Below, one piece after another: positions 1 through 8,198 of a stretch of DNA of 35,354 bases. The translations under genes and the position numbers were made by a program. Origin of the DNA: Phenylobacterium aquaticum. Lineage in GTDB: Bacteria > Pseudomonadota > Alphaproteobacteria > Caulobacterales > Caulobacteraceae. The notes below the pieces were generated by a model. It was not told the origin of the DNA. It did not search any database and worked only from the letters and a program-made list of their open reading frames with translations. The DNA lies in assembly GCF_022695515.1 (NCBI RefSeq), contig NZ_JALDPT010000044.1:1-35354 (forward strand). The letters run 5' to 3'. Position 1 is the first letter of the stretch. Each line of letters starts with the position of its first letter.

Positions 1-1
1 C

Positions 2-565
2 CCAGGCGCCGATCGCGACCGCCCCCCCATTTCGACCGCGCCCCAGGCCGCCACCGCGCCGCCGCCGGCCCAGACGACGCCCCAGCCCTATTCGCCCCCG
101 CCGCCGATCTCCTACGCCCGGCCGCCCCGGCCCCAGCTGTCCGCGCCGGTCCATATCGACGAGGTCGGCAAGACCCCGGACGGCCCGCCCACCCCGACGG
201 ACCTGAACTATGAGGCCCGGATCCGCGGCTCCTTCGCCTCGGCCCAGGGCATGCAGGGTGCGCTGGACGGCCACTGGGTGGTGCGCTCCAGCCAGGGGGC
301 GGAGCTCTACGACCTGCAGCTCGTCGACAAGAACAACGGCATATTGGAAGGCGCCTGGCGCGATCCGCGGCGGCGCGGCGCCGCCGACGCCTCCGGCTTC
401 GTCGACGACATCCAGCGCTATGGCGGCCAGATCACCGCCCGGTTCCAGATCCGCGCGAGCGGCGCCCGGGCGGTCCTGACCCTGACCCAGCAGGGCAATG
501 GCGACTGGTCCGGCGACCTGGTCGAACAGGGCGACCGGCGCGACGTCTCGATGAAGCGAAACTAG
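2..565 (+). CDS. C-terminal part of a proline-rich hypothetical protein
   Basis: The reading frame is open from the left edge, so the N-terminus lies outside the window. The first 60 or so visible residues are rich in Pro, Ala and Gln and look like a disordered linker. A compact C-terminal domain of about 110 residues follows, with alternating hydrophobic strands such as GHWVVRSSQGAELYDLQLVD and a Trp-Gly-rich end. The shape suggests a small beta-sheet domain on a tethered or secreted protein, but I do not recognise the family. An internal ATG at 251 is probably not the true start, because the in-frame sequence upstream is coding in character. The stop codon overlaps the stop of the convergent HIT gene in the sequence CTAG. 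Confidence 0.7.
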   Translation, partial: PGADRDRPPISTAPQAATAPPPAQTTPQPYSPPPPISYARPPRPQLSAPVHIDEVGKTPDGPPTPTDLNYEARIRGSFASAQGMQGALDGHWVVRSSQGAELYDLQLVDKNNGILEGAWRDPRRRGAADASGFVDDIQRYGGQITARFQIRASGARAVLTLTQQGNGDWSGDLVEQGDRRDVSMKRN

Positions 566-981
566 AGGCCGAGCGCGCGGCGGGCGGTCTCGACCGCATA
601 GGCCAGGACGTCGGGATCATAGGGCTCGGCCGGACTGTGGCCCCAGACCGGGCCGGGCCAGGCGGGATCGGCGCGATGGCGGCCAAGCACATGGACATGC
701 AGCTGCGGCGTCACATTGCCGAGCGCGCCGACGTTCAGCTTGTCGACCGGCAGGCCCAGGGCCTCGCCCAGGGTCCGGACCGCGCGGCCCGCGCGGATGA
801 TCTCGGTCATCAGCCGGCCCTGGTCGGGGGTCATCAGGTCCTCGAGCTCGCGGGCGGCCTCGACCCGCGGGATCAGCACGATCCAGGGATAGCGCGCATC
901 GGTCTGCAGGCGGGCGTGGCAGAGCGACAGCTCGCCCAGGGGTTCCGAGGTGGCCAGGAAGGCGGGATCGATCTGGAGCAT
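562..981 (-). CDS. HIT (histidine triad) domain protein
   Basis: This 139-residue protein matches the HIT superfamily of nucleotide hydrolases and transferases, usually small cytoplasmic enzymes acting on AMP-linked or dinucleoside polyphosphate substrates. The signature near residues 90-97 reads QLHVHVLGRH, followed by DPAWPGPVWG, which is typical of a bacterial subfamily. The first His of the canonical H-x-H-x-H triad is Gln, while the last two, including the expected nucleophile, are kept. LIPRVEAARELEDLM is the usual mid-domain HIT segment. The length is normal for a stand-alone HIT protein. It is transcribed away from mdh, and its stop overlaps that of the upstream convergent gene. The family is confident; the substrate is unknown. 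Confidence 0.9.
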   Translation of the reverse strand: MLQIDPAFLATSEPLGELSLCHARLQTDARYPWIVLIPRVEAARELEDLMTPDQGRLMTEIIRAGRAVRTLGEALGLPVDKLNVGALGNVTPQLHVHVLGRHRADPAWPGPVWGHSPAEPYDPDVLAYAVETARRALGL

Positions 982-1134
982 CGGCCAGCTTGAACACGGG
1001 CCAGGGCGGGCGCAAAGCCCCTCCGGCAGAGCCGGCGCCCATTATGCGGCATTGCAGCAGGCGCCTGACTTGAGCTACGCACCCGCCACCTCTCTTGGAC
1101 GGCAGACCCCGCCCGCAGCATCTGGAGCAGCACC

Positions 1135-2117
<983 letters not shown>

Positions 2118-2121
<4 letters not shown>

Positions 2122-2336
2122 CCCAGGCTCCAGACGTGACGCGGGCGGCAGTGACTGTCGCCCGCGGTCCACGGCAGGGGATCATATCGCCCGGCCGTAT
2201 CCAGGGCGCCCGCGGTGAACATCGCCTCGGGATCGGGTCTGCGGGCCTCATGGACGCCCCACAGCGTCACGCCGGCGCAGATCAGGGCCGTCGCCCCGCC
2301 CGCCACGAAGATCAAAGCCGATCTCAATCCCGACAT
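2118..2336 (-). CDS. small single-pass membrane protein, unknown function
   Basis: This 72-residue ORF starts MSGLRSALIFVAGGATALIC, giving one N-terminal hydrophobic helix (about residues 5-26). A polar tail of about 45 residues follows, containing WGVHEARRPDPEAMF. This suggests a signal-anchored peptide with a periplasmic tail. A GGAAGG sequence lies about 9 bases before the ATG, which supports translation. It converges on mdh and the two stop codons overlap in CTAA. I recognise no family. The hydrophobic start, the ribosome site and the lack of any other gene here support it being real, but a short ORF in GC-rich DNA can be spurious. Confidence 0.5.
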
Positions 2337-2520
2337 CGCCGCCGCCCTTCCAAGCCCAGGACGGAGAGACTCCGCCCTCCAGGCTGAATTGCGCCTGAAC
2401 GTCCCGTTCGCCGAACCGACAGGCTTGGGGGCGGCGCATAGTCGTCATACGAAAACGTAACGGGCCAAACGGCGGTCGATGGGTTTTGCTTCCTGCGGAA
2501 GTTCGGAGGGGAAGCGAAGC

Positions 2521-3171
2521 ATGGTCGCGGCAGGACGAGGATTGAGCCCACGCGCGGGGGCCGGGCATTGGATCATCCTGGCGCTGTCGGTCGCGATGGG
2601 CCTGGCCGCCTACCGCTATCTCATCCCGAACGGGCCGGGCCTCGCGCCGCCGATCCTGGCCAACCGGTTCACCGCCCTGGGGGTCCTGACCCTGCACGCC
2701 GGCTTCGCGGGCACGGCCCTGATCCTCGGGCCGTTCCAGTTCTTCGCTGGGTTGCGGCGAACCCGGCCGGGGCTGCATCGCGCCCTGGGCAAGGTCTATG
2801 TGACCTGCTGCCTGGCCGCGGGGGCGGCGGGCCTGGTCCTGGCCTTCGGCGCCCGCACCGGTCCGATCTCGACGGCGGGGTTCGGCCTGCTGGCGGTGGC
2901 GTGGATCTTCACGACGGCGCGGGCCTGGCGCCGCGCGACCCAGCGCCGCTTCGCCGAGCACGAGCGCTGGATGATCCGCAGCTTCGCGCTGACTCTGGCG
3001 GCGGTGACGCTTCGGCTCTACCTGCCCTTCGCCTTCCTCTCGCCGTTCGGCTACGACGATACCTACCGGGCGATCTCGTTCCTGTGCTGGGTCCCGAACC
3101 TTGTCGCCGCCGAGCTCTGGCTGGCTAGATCCAGCCCTGCTCGCGCAGCAGCTTCGCATAGGTCCGGCTGA
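2521..3171 (+). CDS. DUF2306 family membrane protein
   Basis: This integral membrane protein of 216 residues resembles DUF2306 proteins, whose function is unknown. Conserved features are the segment after the second helix (RPGLHRALGKVYV) and the stretch AEHERWMIRSFALTLAAVTL. About six hydrophobic helices are visible. The ORF is open from an ATG at 2479, but I prefer 2521 because GGAGGGGAAG stands just upstream and the first helix then begins near residue 15. The last 47 bases run antisense through the end of the LytTR gene. A second DUF2306 gene lies at 4029 on the far side of that regulator, so the three probably form a functional module. Confidence 0.85.
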   Translation: MVAAGRGLSPRAGAGHWIILALSVAMGLAAYRYLIPNGPGLAPPILANRFTALGVLTLHAGFAGTALILGPFQFFAGLRRTRPGLHRALGKVYVTCCLAAGAAGLVLAFGARTGPISTAGFGLLAVAWIFTTARAWRRATQRRFAEHERWMIRSFALTLAAVTLRLYLPFAFLSPFGYDDTYRAISFLCWVPNLVAAELWLARSSPARAAASHRSG

Positions 3172-3934
3172 CCGGAACCTCCGAGCCGTCCTGCAGGGTC
3201 AGGATCGCGCGGCCGTCCCCGCGCCGGGCGTCGGCGATGGCGGCGCGCGACACCCACCAGGAACGATGCACCTGGGCGCCTTCGATGCCCTCCAGCTCGG
3301 CGATGGCGTCGGCCAGCCGCAGGAGGATCAGGTCCTGGCCCTTGGAGGTGTGGAGCCGCAGATAGTGGTCCTCGGCCTCGACCGCCCAGATCTCCGCGCC
3401 GCGCAGCTTCACGGGCAGGCGCTCGAGGAACTTGGGCGGGGTGGGGTCGTCGGTCGCCCGCACGCCGGTCTGGCTCAAGAGATAGGCGTGCCGGTTCAGG
3501 CCGACCGCCAGGGCGGTGAAACCCTGACAGCAGACGAAGGTCACCGCGATATAGGCCGGCAGGTCGTCCATCACCGCCCCGCGGTGCGGGATCACATAGG
3601 TCGAGCCCCAGACGAAGATCCCCATGAACGGCGTCATGACGGTGGCCGAGACCACGCCCTGCAGCCAGCGCCGGGCGTTCAGCCGGGGGAGCAGCCGGGC
3701 CGTGGTGCGAAAGCAGACCAGGCCCAGGATCGCGCCGATCCAGGCCATGGGCAGGGTGTAGGCCAGGCGAAGGATCAGCGGCGCGCTCATGGTGCCGAAG
3801 GCGCCGATGAAGGCCAGGAACCCCCCGACCACGCTGGAGCCGATCAGGGTCCGCGCGACCGCGGTCCAGGTGATGGGGTCCGCTGACGAAGCGCGAACGG
3901 CGTCCCCCGGTGTCTGGCGCAGCTGAGACGTCAT
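3125..3934 (-). CDS. membrane-anchored LytTR-family transcriptional regulator
   Basis: This 269-residue protein has four hydrophobic helices in roughly residues 30-150 and a C-terminal LytTR DNA-binding domain (about 170-269). The LytTR hallmarks are LPVKLRGAEIWAVEAEDHYL and the later VHRSWWVSRAAI, then VPVSRTYAKLLRE. There is no receiver domain, so it is not a classical LytR/AlgR response regulator; it fits the class with a membrane sensor fused directly to LytTR. In such systems the neighbouring gene often encodes a membrane partner that inhibits the regulator. The two DUF2306 genes on either side are candidates for that role, but this is inference. It is divergent from the gene at 4029, and the 94-base gap contains a perfect short palindrome. 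Confidence 0.88.
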   Translation of the reverse strand: MTSQLRQTPGDAVRASSADPITWTAVARTLIGSSVVGGFLAFIGAFGTMSAPLILRLAYTLPMAWIGAILGLVCFRTTARLLPRLNARRWLQGVVSATVMTPFMGIFVWGSTYVIPHRGAVMDDLPAYIAVTFVCCQGFTALAVGLNRHAYLLSQTGVRATDDPTPPKFLERLPVKLRGAEIWAVEAEDHYLRLHTSKGQDLILLRLADAIAELEGIEGAQVHRSWWVSRAAIADARRGDGRAILTLQDGSEVPVSRTYAKLLREQGWI

Positions 3935-3989
3935 CCCGCGTATCGGCCTTTGCGCATCGGGAAGCCGGACTCCAGACAGGGGGCCAACG

Positions 3990-4006
3990 GGCTGGCCGCG
4001 CCAGCC
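3990..4006. promoter_or_regulatory. palindrome between divergent LytTR and DUF2306 genes
   Basis: GGCTGGC-CGC-GCCAGCC is a perfect 7-base inverted repeat with a 3-base centre. It lies 22 bases before the DUF2306 start at 4029 and 55 bases before the LytTR start at 3934. Its position suits an operator for the divergent pair. LytTR proteins usually bind direct repeats, so it may serve another regulator or be chance in GC-rich DNA. Confidence 0.3.
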
Positions 4007-4028
4007 TCAAGCTCCACGGAGATAAAGG

Positions 4029-4577
4029 ATGTCGTCTGTTTCGCAAGCGCCGGCCGCCCGGACCGGGCTTCTGGCCCGGATCCAACCCTGGATCTGGGTG
4101 GCCATCGCCGCCATTCTGGTGATCGTCCTGGCGCCGGTGTGGCGCCAGGTGCTGGCGGCGGCGGCCCACGCCCACCCGCACGGCCCGGACCTGGCGCGAT
4201 TCGCCCGCCTGCCCCTGGCCATCAAGCTGCATATCCTGGGGGCGGTCAGCGCCATCGCCGTCGGGGCGGCGCTGATGACCCTGCGCAAGGGTCGGACCTT
4301 CCACCGCACCGCCGGCTGGATGTGGGTCGGACTGGTCAGCCTAGTGGCCGGCTCGTCCCTGTTCATCACCAGCCTGAACCACGGGCGCTGGTCGCTGCTG
4401 CACCTGCTCACCGGCTGGACCCTGATCATCCTGCCGGTGGGCGTGCTCGCCGCCCGGCGGCACAAGGTCGCTCAGCACCGCCGCACCATGATGGGCCTGT
4501 TCTACGGCGGATTCGCCATCAACGCCTTCATCGCCTTCATTCCCGGGCGGACCATGTGGGCCCTGTTCATGGGCTAG
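4029..4577 (+). CDS. DUF2306 family membrane protein (second copy)
   Basis: This 182-residue integral membrane protein belongs to the same broad family as the gene at 2521. The matching parts are LAIKLHILGAVSAI, the segment GRTFHRTAGWMWV, and HKVAQHRRTMMGLFYGGF, which correspond to the HR-x-x-G and H-x-x-x-M elements of DUF2306. Four or five helices are evident, with a His-rich loop (AHAHPHG) after the first. GGAGATAAAGG immediately precedes the ATG. It is transcribed divergently from the LytTR regulator, consistent with regulation by it. The conserved histidines could bind a metal or cofactor, but no function has been established to my knowledge. Confidence 0.85.
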   Translation: MSSVSQAPAARTGLLARIQPWIWVAIAAILVIVLAPVWRQVLAAAAHAHPHGPDLARFARLPLAIKLHILGAVSAIAVGAALMTLRKGRTFHRTAGWMWVGLVSLVAGSSLFITSLNHGRWSLLHLLTGWTLIILPVGVLAARRHKVAQHRRTMMGLFYGGFAINAFIAFIPGRTMWALFMG

Positions 4578-4579
4578 AC

Positions 4580-4607
4580 GGCGGCCTCCCCGCCGCGGGG
4601 CGCCGCC
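4580..4607 (+). terminator. GC-rich hairpin after the DUF2306 gene
   Basis: GGCGGC (4580-4585) pairs with GCCGCC (4602-4607) and CCCC (4588-4591) with GGGG (4597-4600), three bases after the stop codon. There is no T-run, so it is at best a weak or factor-assisted terminator before the large gene at 4679. Confidence 0.4.
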
Positions 4608-4678
4608 CCCTAGGAACGATGTCGCGGTTCGGCCATGATCTCCGCTATAAGCCCACGCCAAGCTGGGCGGATTGCTGA

Positions 4679-7600
4679 ATGGCCGACTATATTTTCCACG
4701 ATCCCAGCGGCCGGCGCGCCAAGCGCGCCGGGCTGGTTGGCGGCCTGATGGTCGCGCTGGCGGCCGCCCTGGTGGCCGCCTTTTTCGCCACCCTGGCCTT
4801 TGCGCCCCGGCTGCCGGACCTCAAGCTCAACGACCCCCGGGTGCTGCGCGCCCTGCACGTCGAGACGGCCCACCGGCTGCGCGGCAAGCTGGAATGGACC
4901 AAGTCGCCCCGCCCGCGCGGCGTGCGCAGCCATAACGCCCGCGTCCCGACCCCGACTCCGGCCAAGCCCCTGACGGTCGGCTTCTATGTGTCCTGGGACG
5001 AGCAGTCGCGCGCCTCCCTCGGCCGCAATGTCGACAAGCTCGACGTGGTCGCCCCGCAATGGATCACGCTCGCCGGATCCGACGGCTCCGTCGACGTCAC
5101 CGCCGACCCCCGCGCCGAGGCGATCATCGCCGGCGCCAAGCATCGCCCCGCCGTGATGCCGGTGGTGTTCAACGCCAAGAACGCGGCCTGGAACGGGCCG
5201 GAAGCCGACGCCCTGATTCTCAATCCCAAGGCGCGGGCCAAGCTGGTGGCCACGCTCATCGACCTGGCCAAGGCCCGGGGCTATGCGGGCTATATCTTCG
5301 ACCTGGAGAACCTGTCGCCGCGCGGGGCCGCGGCCTATCCCGCCTTCCTGTCCCAGATGGATAAGGCGATGAACACCATCGACCGGGACGTCTGGCTGAC
5401 CGCGCCGGTCGACGACGATTCCTGGCCGCTGGCCAAGCTTCAGCAGTCGGCCGACGTCATCGTGCTGATGGCCTATGACGAGCACTTCACCACCGGCGAT
5501 CCCGGGCCGCCGGCCTCCCAGGGTTGGTTCCAGACCCACGTCGCCCAGGCCATGTCGCAGCTCGATCCCGGCCGGACCATCCTGGCGGTCGGCTCCTACG
5601 GCTATGACTGGGCGCTGAAGAGCCAGTTCCACGAGACCGGGGCCGGGGTGGTGACCTTCAACGAGGCGACCCAGACGGCCCACGATTCCGGGGCGACGGT
5701 CGCCATGGACCAGGCCTCGCTGAACGCCACCTACGGATATCAGGACGAGACCGGGCGCAATCACGCCGTCTGGTTCCTCGACGCCCTGTCGGTCTACAAC
5801 CAGATCAAGGTCGGCGACGTCCACCGGCCCCTGGGCTACGGCCTGTGGCGGCTGGGCTCGGAGGATCCGGGGGTCTGGAGCGTCCTGCCCCACGAATACG
5901 GCAAGGCCACAACGGCCGGGCTGGAGCAGATCCTGCCGGGCCAGGACGTCAATTTCGACGGCAATGGCGAGGTGCTCAAGGTCACCGCCCAGCCCACGGC
6001 CGGCCGCCGCTCCTTCACGGTCGATCCGCCCACCGGCCTGATTGATTCCGAATTCTATGACGTCCTGCCCACCTCCTATGTGATCCAGAGGTACGGCTTC
6101 CATCCGGGCAAGGTGGCGATCACCTTCGACGACGGCCCCGACAGCCGCTGGACGCCGAAGATCCTCGACATCCTGAAGGCGAAGAAGGCCAAGGCGACCT
6201 TCTTCGTGATCGGCGAGAACATGGCGCGGTTCCCGAACCTGGTGGCCCGCGAGGTGCGCGAGGGCCAGATGGTCGGGGGCCATACCTGGACCCACCCCAA
6301 TATCGGCGAGACGCCGGTCGCCCAGACCGAGATCGAGCTCAACGCCACCCAGCGCCTGTTCGAGACCATCACCGGGCGCTCCATGCGCCTGTTCCGCCCG
6401 CCCTATTTCGGCGACGCCGAGCCGTCCACGCCGCAGGAAGTGGCGCCGCTGCTGATCGCCCAGAAGCTGGGCTATCTGACCGTCGGCCTGCGCATCGACC
6501 CCGACGACTGGAAGAAGCCGGACGCCAGTCTGATCGTCGAGCGGGCGCTGGACCGCCTGTCCGACACCGGGCCGCGCCAGGGCCAGATCCTGCTGCTGCA
6601 CGATTCCGGCGGCGACCGCAGCCGCACGGTCCAGGCCCTGCCCCTGCTGATCGACGCCCTGCGGGCCCATGGCTACACCCTCGTCAGCGTCGACGAGCTG
6701 GCCGGGATGAGCCGCGAGGAGGCCCTGCCCAAGGCGACCCGCGACGGCTTCGAACTGTTCCTCGACCGGATGGGCTTTGGCCTGTTCCACTATTTCGAGA
6801 TCGTGCTGCGGGCCCTGTTCCTCACCGCCATCGTCCTGGGTGTCCTGCGCTTGGCCATGCTGGCGATCCTGGCCCTGGTGCATCGGGCCCGGATCGACGG
6901 GCGCACCCCGCCCCTGGTGTTCCCCGAAGAGGGACCGATGGTCAGCGTGCTGATCCCCTGCTTCAACGAGGAGAAGGTGATCGTCTCCTCGATCGCCCGG
7001 ATCCTGGCCTCGCGCTGGGCGCGGCTGGAGGTCATCGTCCTGGACGACGGCTCCAAGGACGCCACCTCTCAGGTGGTGCGCGACGCCTATGGCGACGAGC
7101 CCAGGGTCAAGCTGATGACCTTCGAGAACGGCGGCAAGGCCCGGGCGCTCAACCGCGGCCTGGTCGAGGCCAAGGGCGACATCATCGTGGCGCTCGACGC
7201 CGACACCCTGTTCCCCAAGGACACCATCGCCAAGCTGGCCCGCTGGTTCGGCGATGCGCGGGTGGGCGCGGTGGCCGGCAACGCCCTGGTGGGCAACCGG
7301 GTCAATCTGGTCACCCGCTGGCAGGCCCTGGAATACATCACCGCCCAGAACCTGGAGCGCCGCGCGCTCGCCGCCCTGGGGGCCGTGACCGTGGTGCCGG
7401 GCGCCGTGGGCGCCTGGCGTAAGTCGGCGCTGGCCGCCCTCGGCGGCTATCCGGCCGACACCCTCGCCGAGGACCAGGACCTGACGCTCGCCGTGCAGCG
7501 CGCCGGCTGGCGGGTTGAGTTCGATCCGGAGGCCCGGGCCTATACCGAGGCGCCGGACACCGTCGCCGGCCTGCTGAAGCAGCGGTTCCGCTGGTCGTTC

Positions 7601-8056
7601 GGTACGCTGCAGTGCCTATGGAAGCATCGGGCCGGCATGTTCAACACCGCCCATCCGATCCTCGGCTTCATCGCCCTGCCGCAGATCTGGCTGTTCCAGA
7701 TCCTGCTCACCGCCGTGGCGCCCCTGGTCGACCTGGCGGTGGTGTGGAGCACCATCACCTCGGTCTATGGCATGATCTCGCACCCGGTGGAGTGGTCGGC
7801 CGACGATGTGCTGCGGCCGCTGTTCTACTGGGCGGCCTTCATCTTCCTGGATCTTTCGGCCGGCGCGCTGGGGATGGCGCTGGAACGCAAGGCCCCCTGG
7901 AGCGACCTCGTCTGGCTGCCCGCCCAGCGGTTCGGCTACCGCCAGTTGATGTACTATGTGGTGATGAAGTCGATCGCCTCGGCCATCCAGGGCGCGCGGG
8001 TCGGCTGGGGCCGGCTGGAGCGCCGCGGCAGCGTCGCGACGAAACATCTGGGATGA
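4679..8056 (+). CDS. trifunctional GH18-like / polysaccharide deacetylase / GT2 glycosyltransferase membrane protein
   Basis: This 1125-residue protein has an N-terminal membrane helix (residues 18-41). A GH18-like domain follows (about 95-430) with the catalytic-type motif YIFDLENL (D208, E210). A NodB/CE4 deacetylase domain (about 470-680) has all five motifs: TFDDGPD (D484, D485), HTWTH (H535, H539), RPPYFGD (R573), DPDDW, and LLLHDSGG (H641). Two helices near 700-740 lead to a cytoplasmic GT2 domain with DDGSKD (789), DAD (840-842), AEDQD (931-934) and QRFRW (968-972), the pattern of processive synthases such as NodC and PgaC. Further helices end the protein. The likely role is synthesis of a beta-linked N-acetylglucosamine polymer, with deacetylation and trimming outside the membrane. 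The exact polymer is unknown. Confidence 0.93.
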   Translation: MADYIFHDPSGRRAKRAGLVGGLMVALAAALVAAFFATLAFAPRLPDLKLNDPRVLRALHVETAHRLRGKLEWTKSPRPRGVRSHNARVPTPTPAKPLTVGFYVSWDEQSRASLGRNVDKLDVVAPQWITLAGSDGSVDVTADPRAEAIIAGAKHRPAVMPVVFNAKNAAWNGPEADALILNPKARAKLVATLIDLAKARGYAGYIFDLENLSPRGAAAYPAFLSQMDKAMNTIDRDVWLTAPVDDDSWPLAKLQQSADVIVLMAYDEHFTTGDPGPPASQGWFQTHVAQAMSQLDPGRTILAVGSYGYDWALKSQFHETGAGVVTFNEATQTAHDSGATVAMDQASLNATYGYQDETGRNHAVWFLDALSVYNQIKVGDVHRPLGYGLWRLGSEDPGVWSVLPHEYGKATTAGLEQILPGQDVNFDGNGEVLKVTAQPTAGRRSFTVDPPTGLIDSEFYDVLPTSYVIQRYGFHPGKVAITFDDGPDSRWTPKILDILKAKKAKATFFVIGENMARFPNLVAREVREGQMVGGHTWTHPNIGETPVAQTEIELNATQRLFETITGRSMRLFRPPYFGDAEPSTPQEVAPLLIAQKLGYLTVGLRIDPDDWKKPDASLIVERALDRLSDTGPRQGQILLLHDSGGDRSRTVQALPLLIDALRAHGYTLVSVDELAGMSREEALPKATRDGFELFLDRMGFGLFHYFEIVLRALFLTAIVLGVLRLAMLAILALVHRARIDGRTPPLVFPEEGPMVSVLIPCFNEEKVIVSSIARILASRWARLEVIVLDDGSKDATSQVVRDAYGDEPRVKLMTFENGGKARALNRGLVEAKGDIIVALDADTLFPKDTIAKLARWFGDARVGAVAGNALVGNRVNLVTRWQALEYITAQNLERRALAALGAVTVVPGAVGAWRKSALAALGGYPADTLAEDQDLTLAVQRAGWRVEFDPEARAYTEAPDTVAGLLKQRFRWSFGTLQCLWKHRAGMFNTAHPILGFIALPQIWLFQILLTAVAPLVDLAVVWSTITSVYGMISHPVEWSADDVLRPLFYWAAFIFLDLSAGALGMALERKAPWSDLVWLPAQRFGYRQLMYYVVMKSIASAIQGARVGWGRLERRGSVATKHLG

Positions 8057-8062
8057 GCCATC

Positions 8063-8106
8063 TGACACCGGTGTCTAACGGTTTCCGGCTACCGTTACGT
8101 GACACC
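8063..8106. promoter_or_regulatory. operator-like repeat cluster upstream of sucC
   Basis: A perfect 12-base palindrome, GACACCGGTGTC, occupies 8064-8075. TAACGGT (8076-8082) and ACCGTTA (8091-8097) form a second inverted repeat around an 8-base loop. TGACACC recurs as a direct repeat at 8063 and 8100, so GTGTC (8071-8075) also pairs with GACAC (8101-8105). The cluster ends 10 bases before the -35 hexamer of the predicted sucC promoter. That position suits a transcription-factor site. The palindrome resembles LacI-type operators in shape, but the regulator is not identified. Confidence 0.5.
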
Positions 8107-8116
8107 GCGACGCAGG

Positions 8117-8145
8117 TTGCCACCGTGCGGCGGGGCGCCTATAAA
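8117..8145 (+). promoter_or_regulatory. predicted housekeeping promoter of the sucCDAB cluster
   Basis: TTGCCA (8117-8122) and TATAAA (8140-8145) are separated by exactly 17 bases. The -10 context CCTATAAA is close to the Caulobacter housekeeping form GCTANAWC. Transcription would start near 8152, giving a leader of about 45 bases before sucC. No mapping data are available. Confidence 0.55.
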
Positions 8146-8198
8146 CCCGCGCACTCGCCGTCCCGGCGAACCCTCGAACCCACGCTTTTCGGCGACTC

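Noticed and set aside
4610..6883. A 757-codon minus-strand open frame opposite the trifunctional gene
   Set aside because: The plus strand carries three clear catalytic domains here. The opposite frame is compositionally biased and matches no family.
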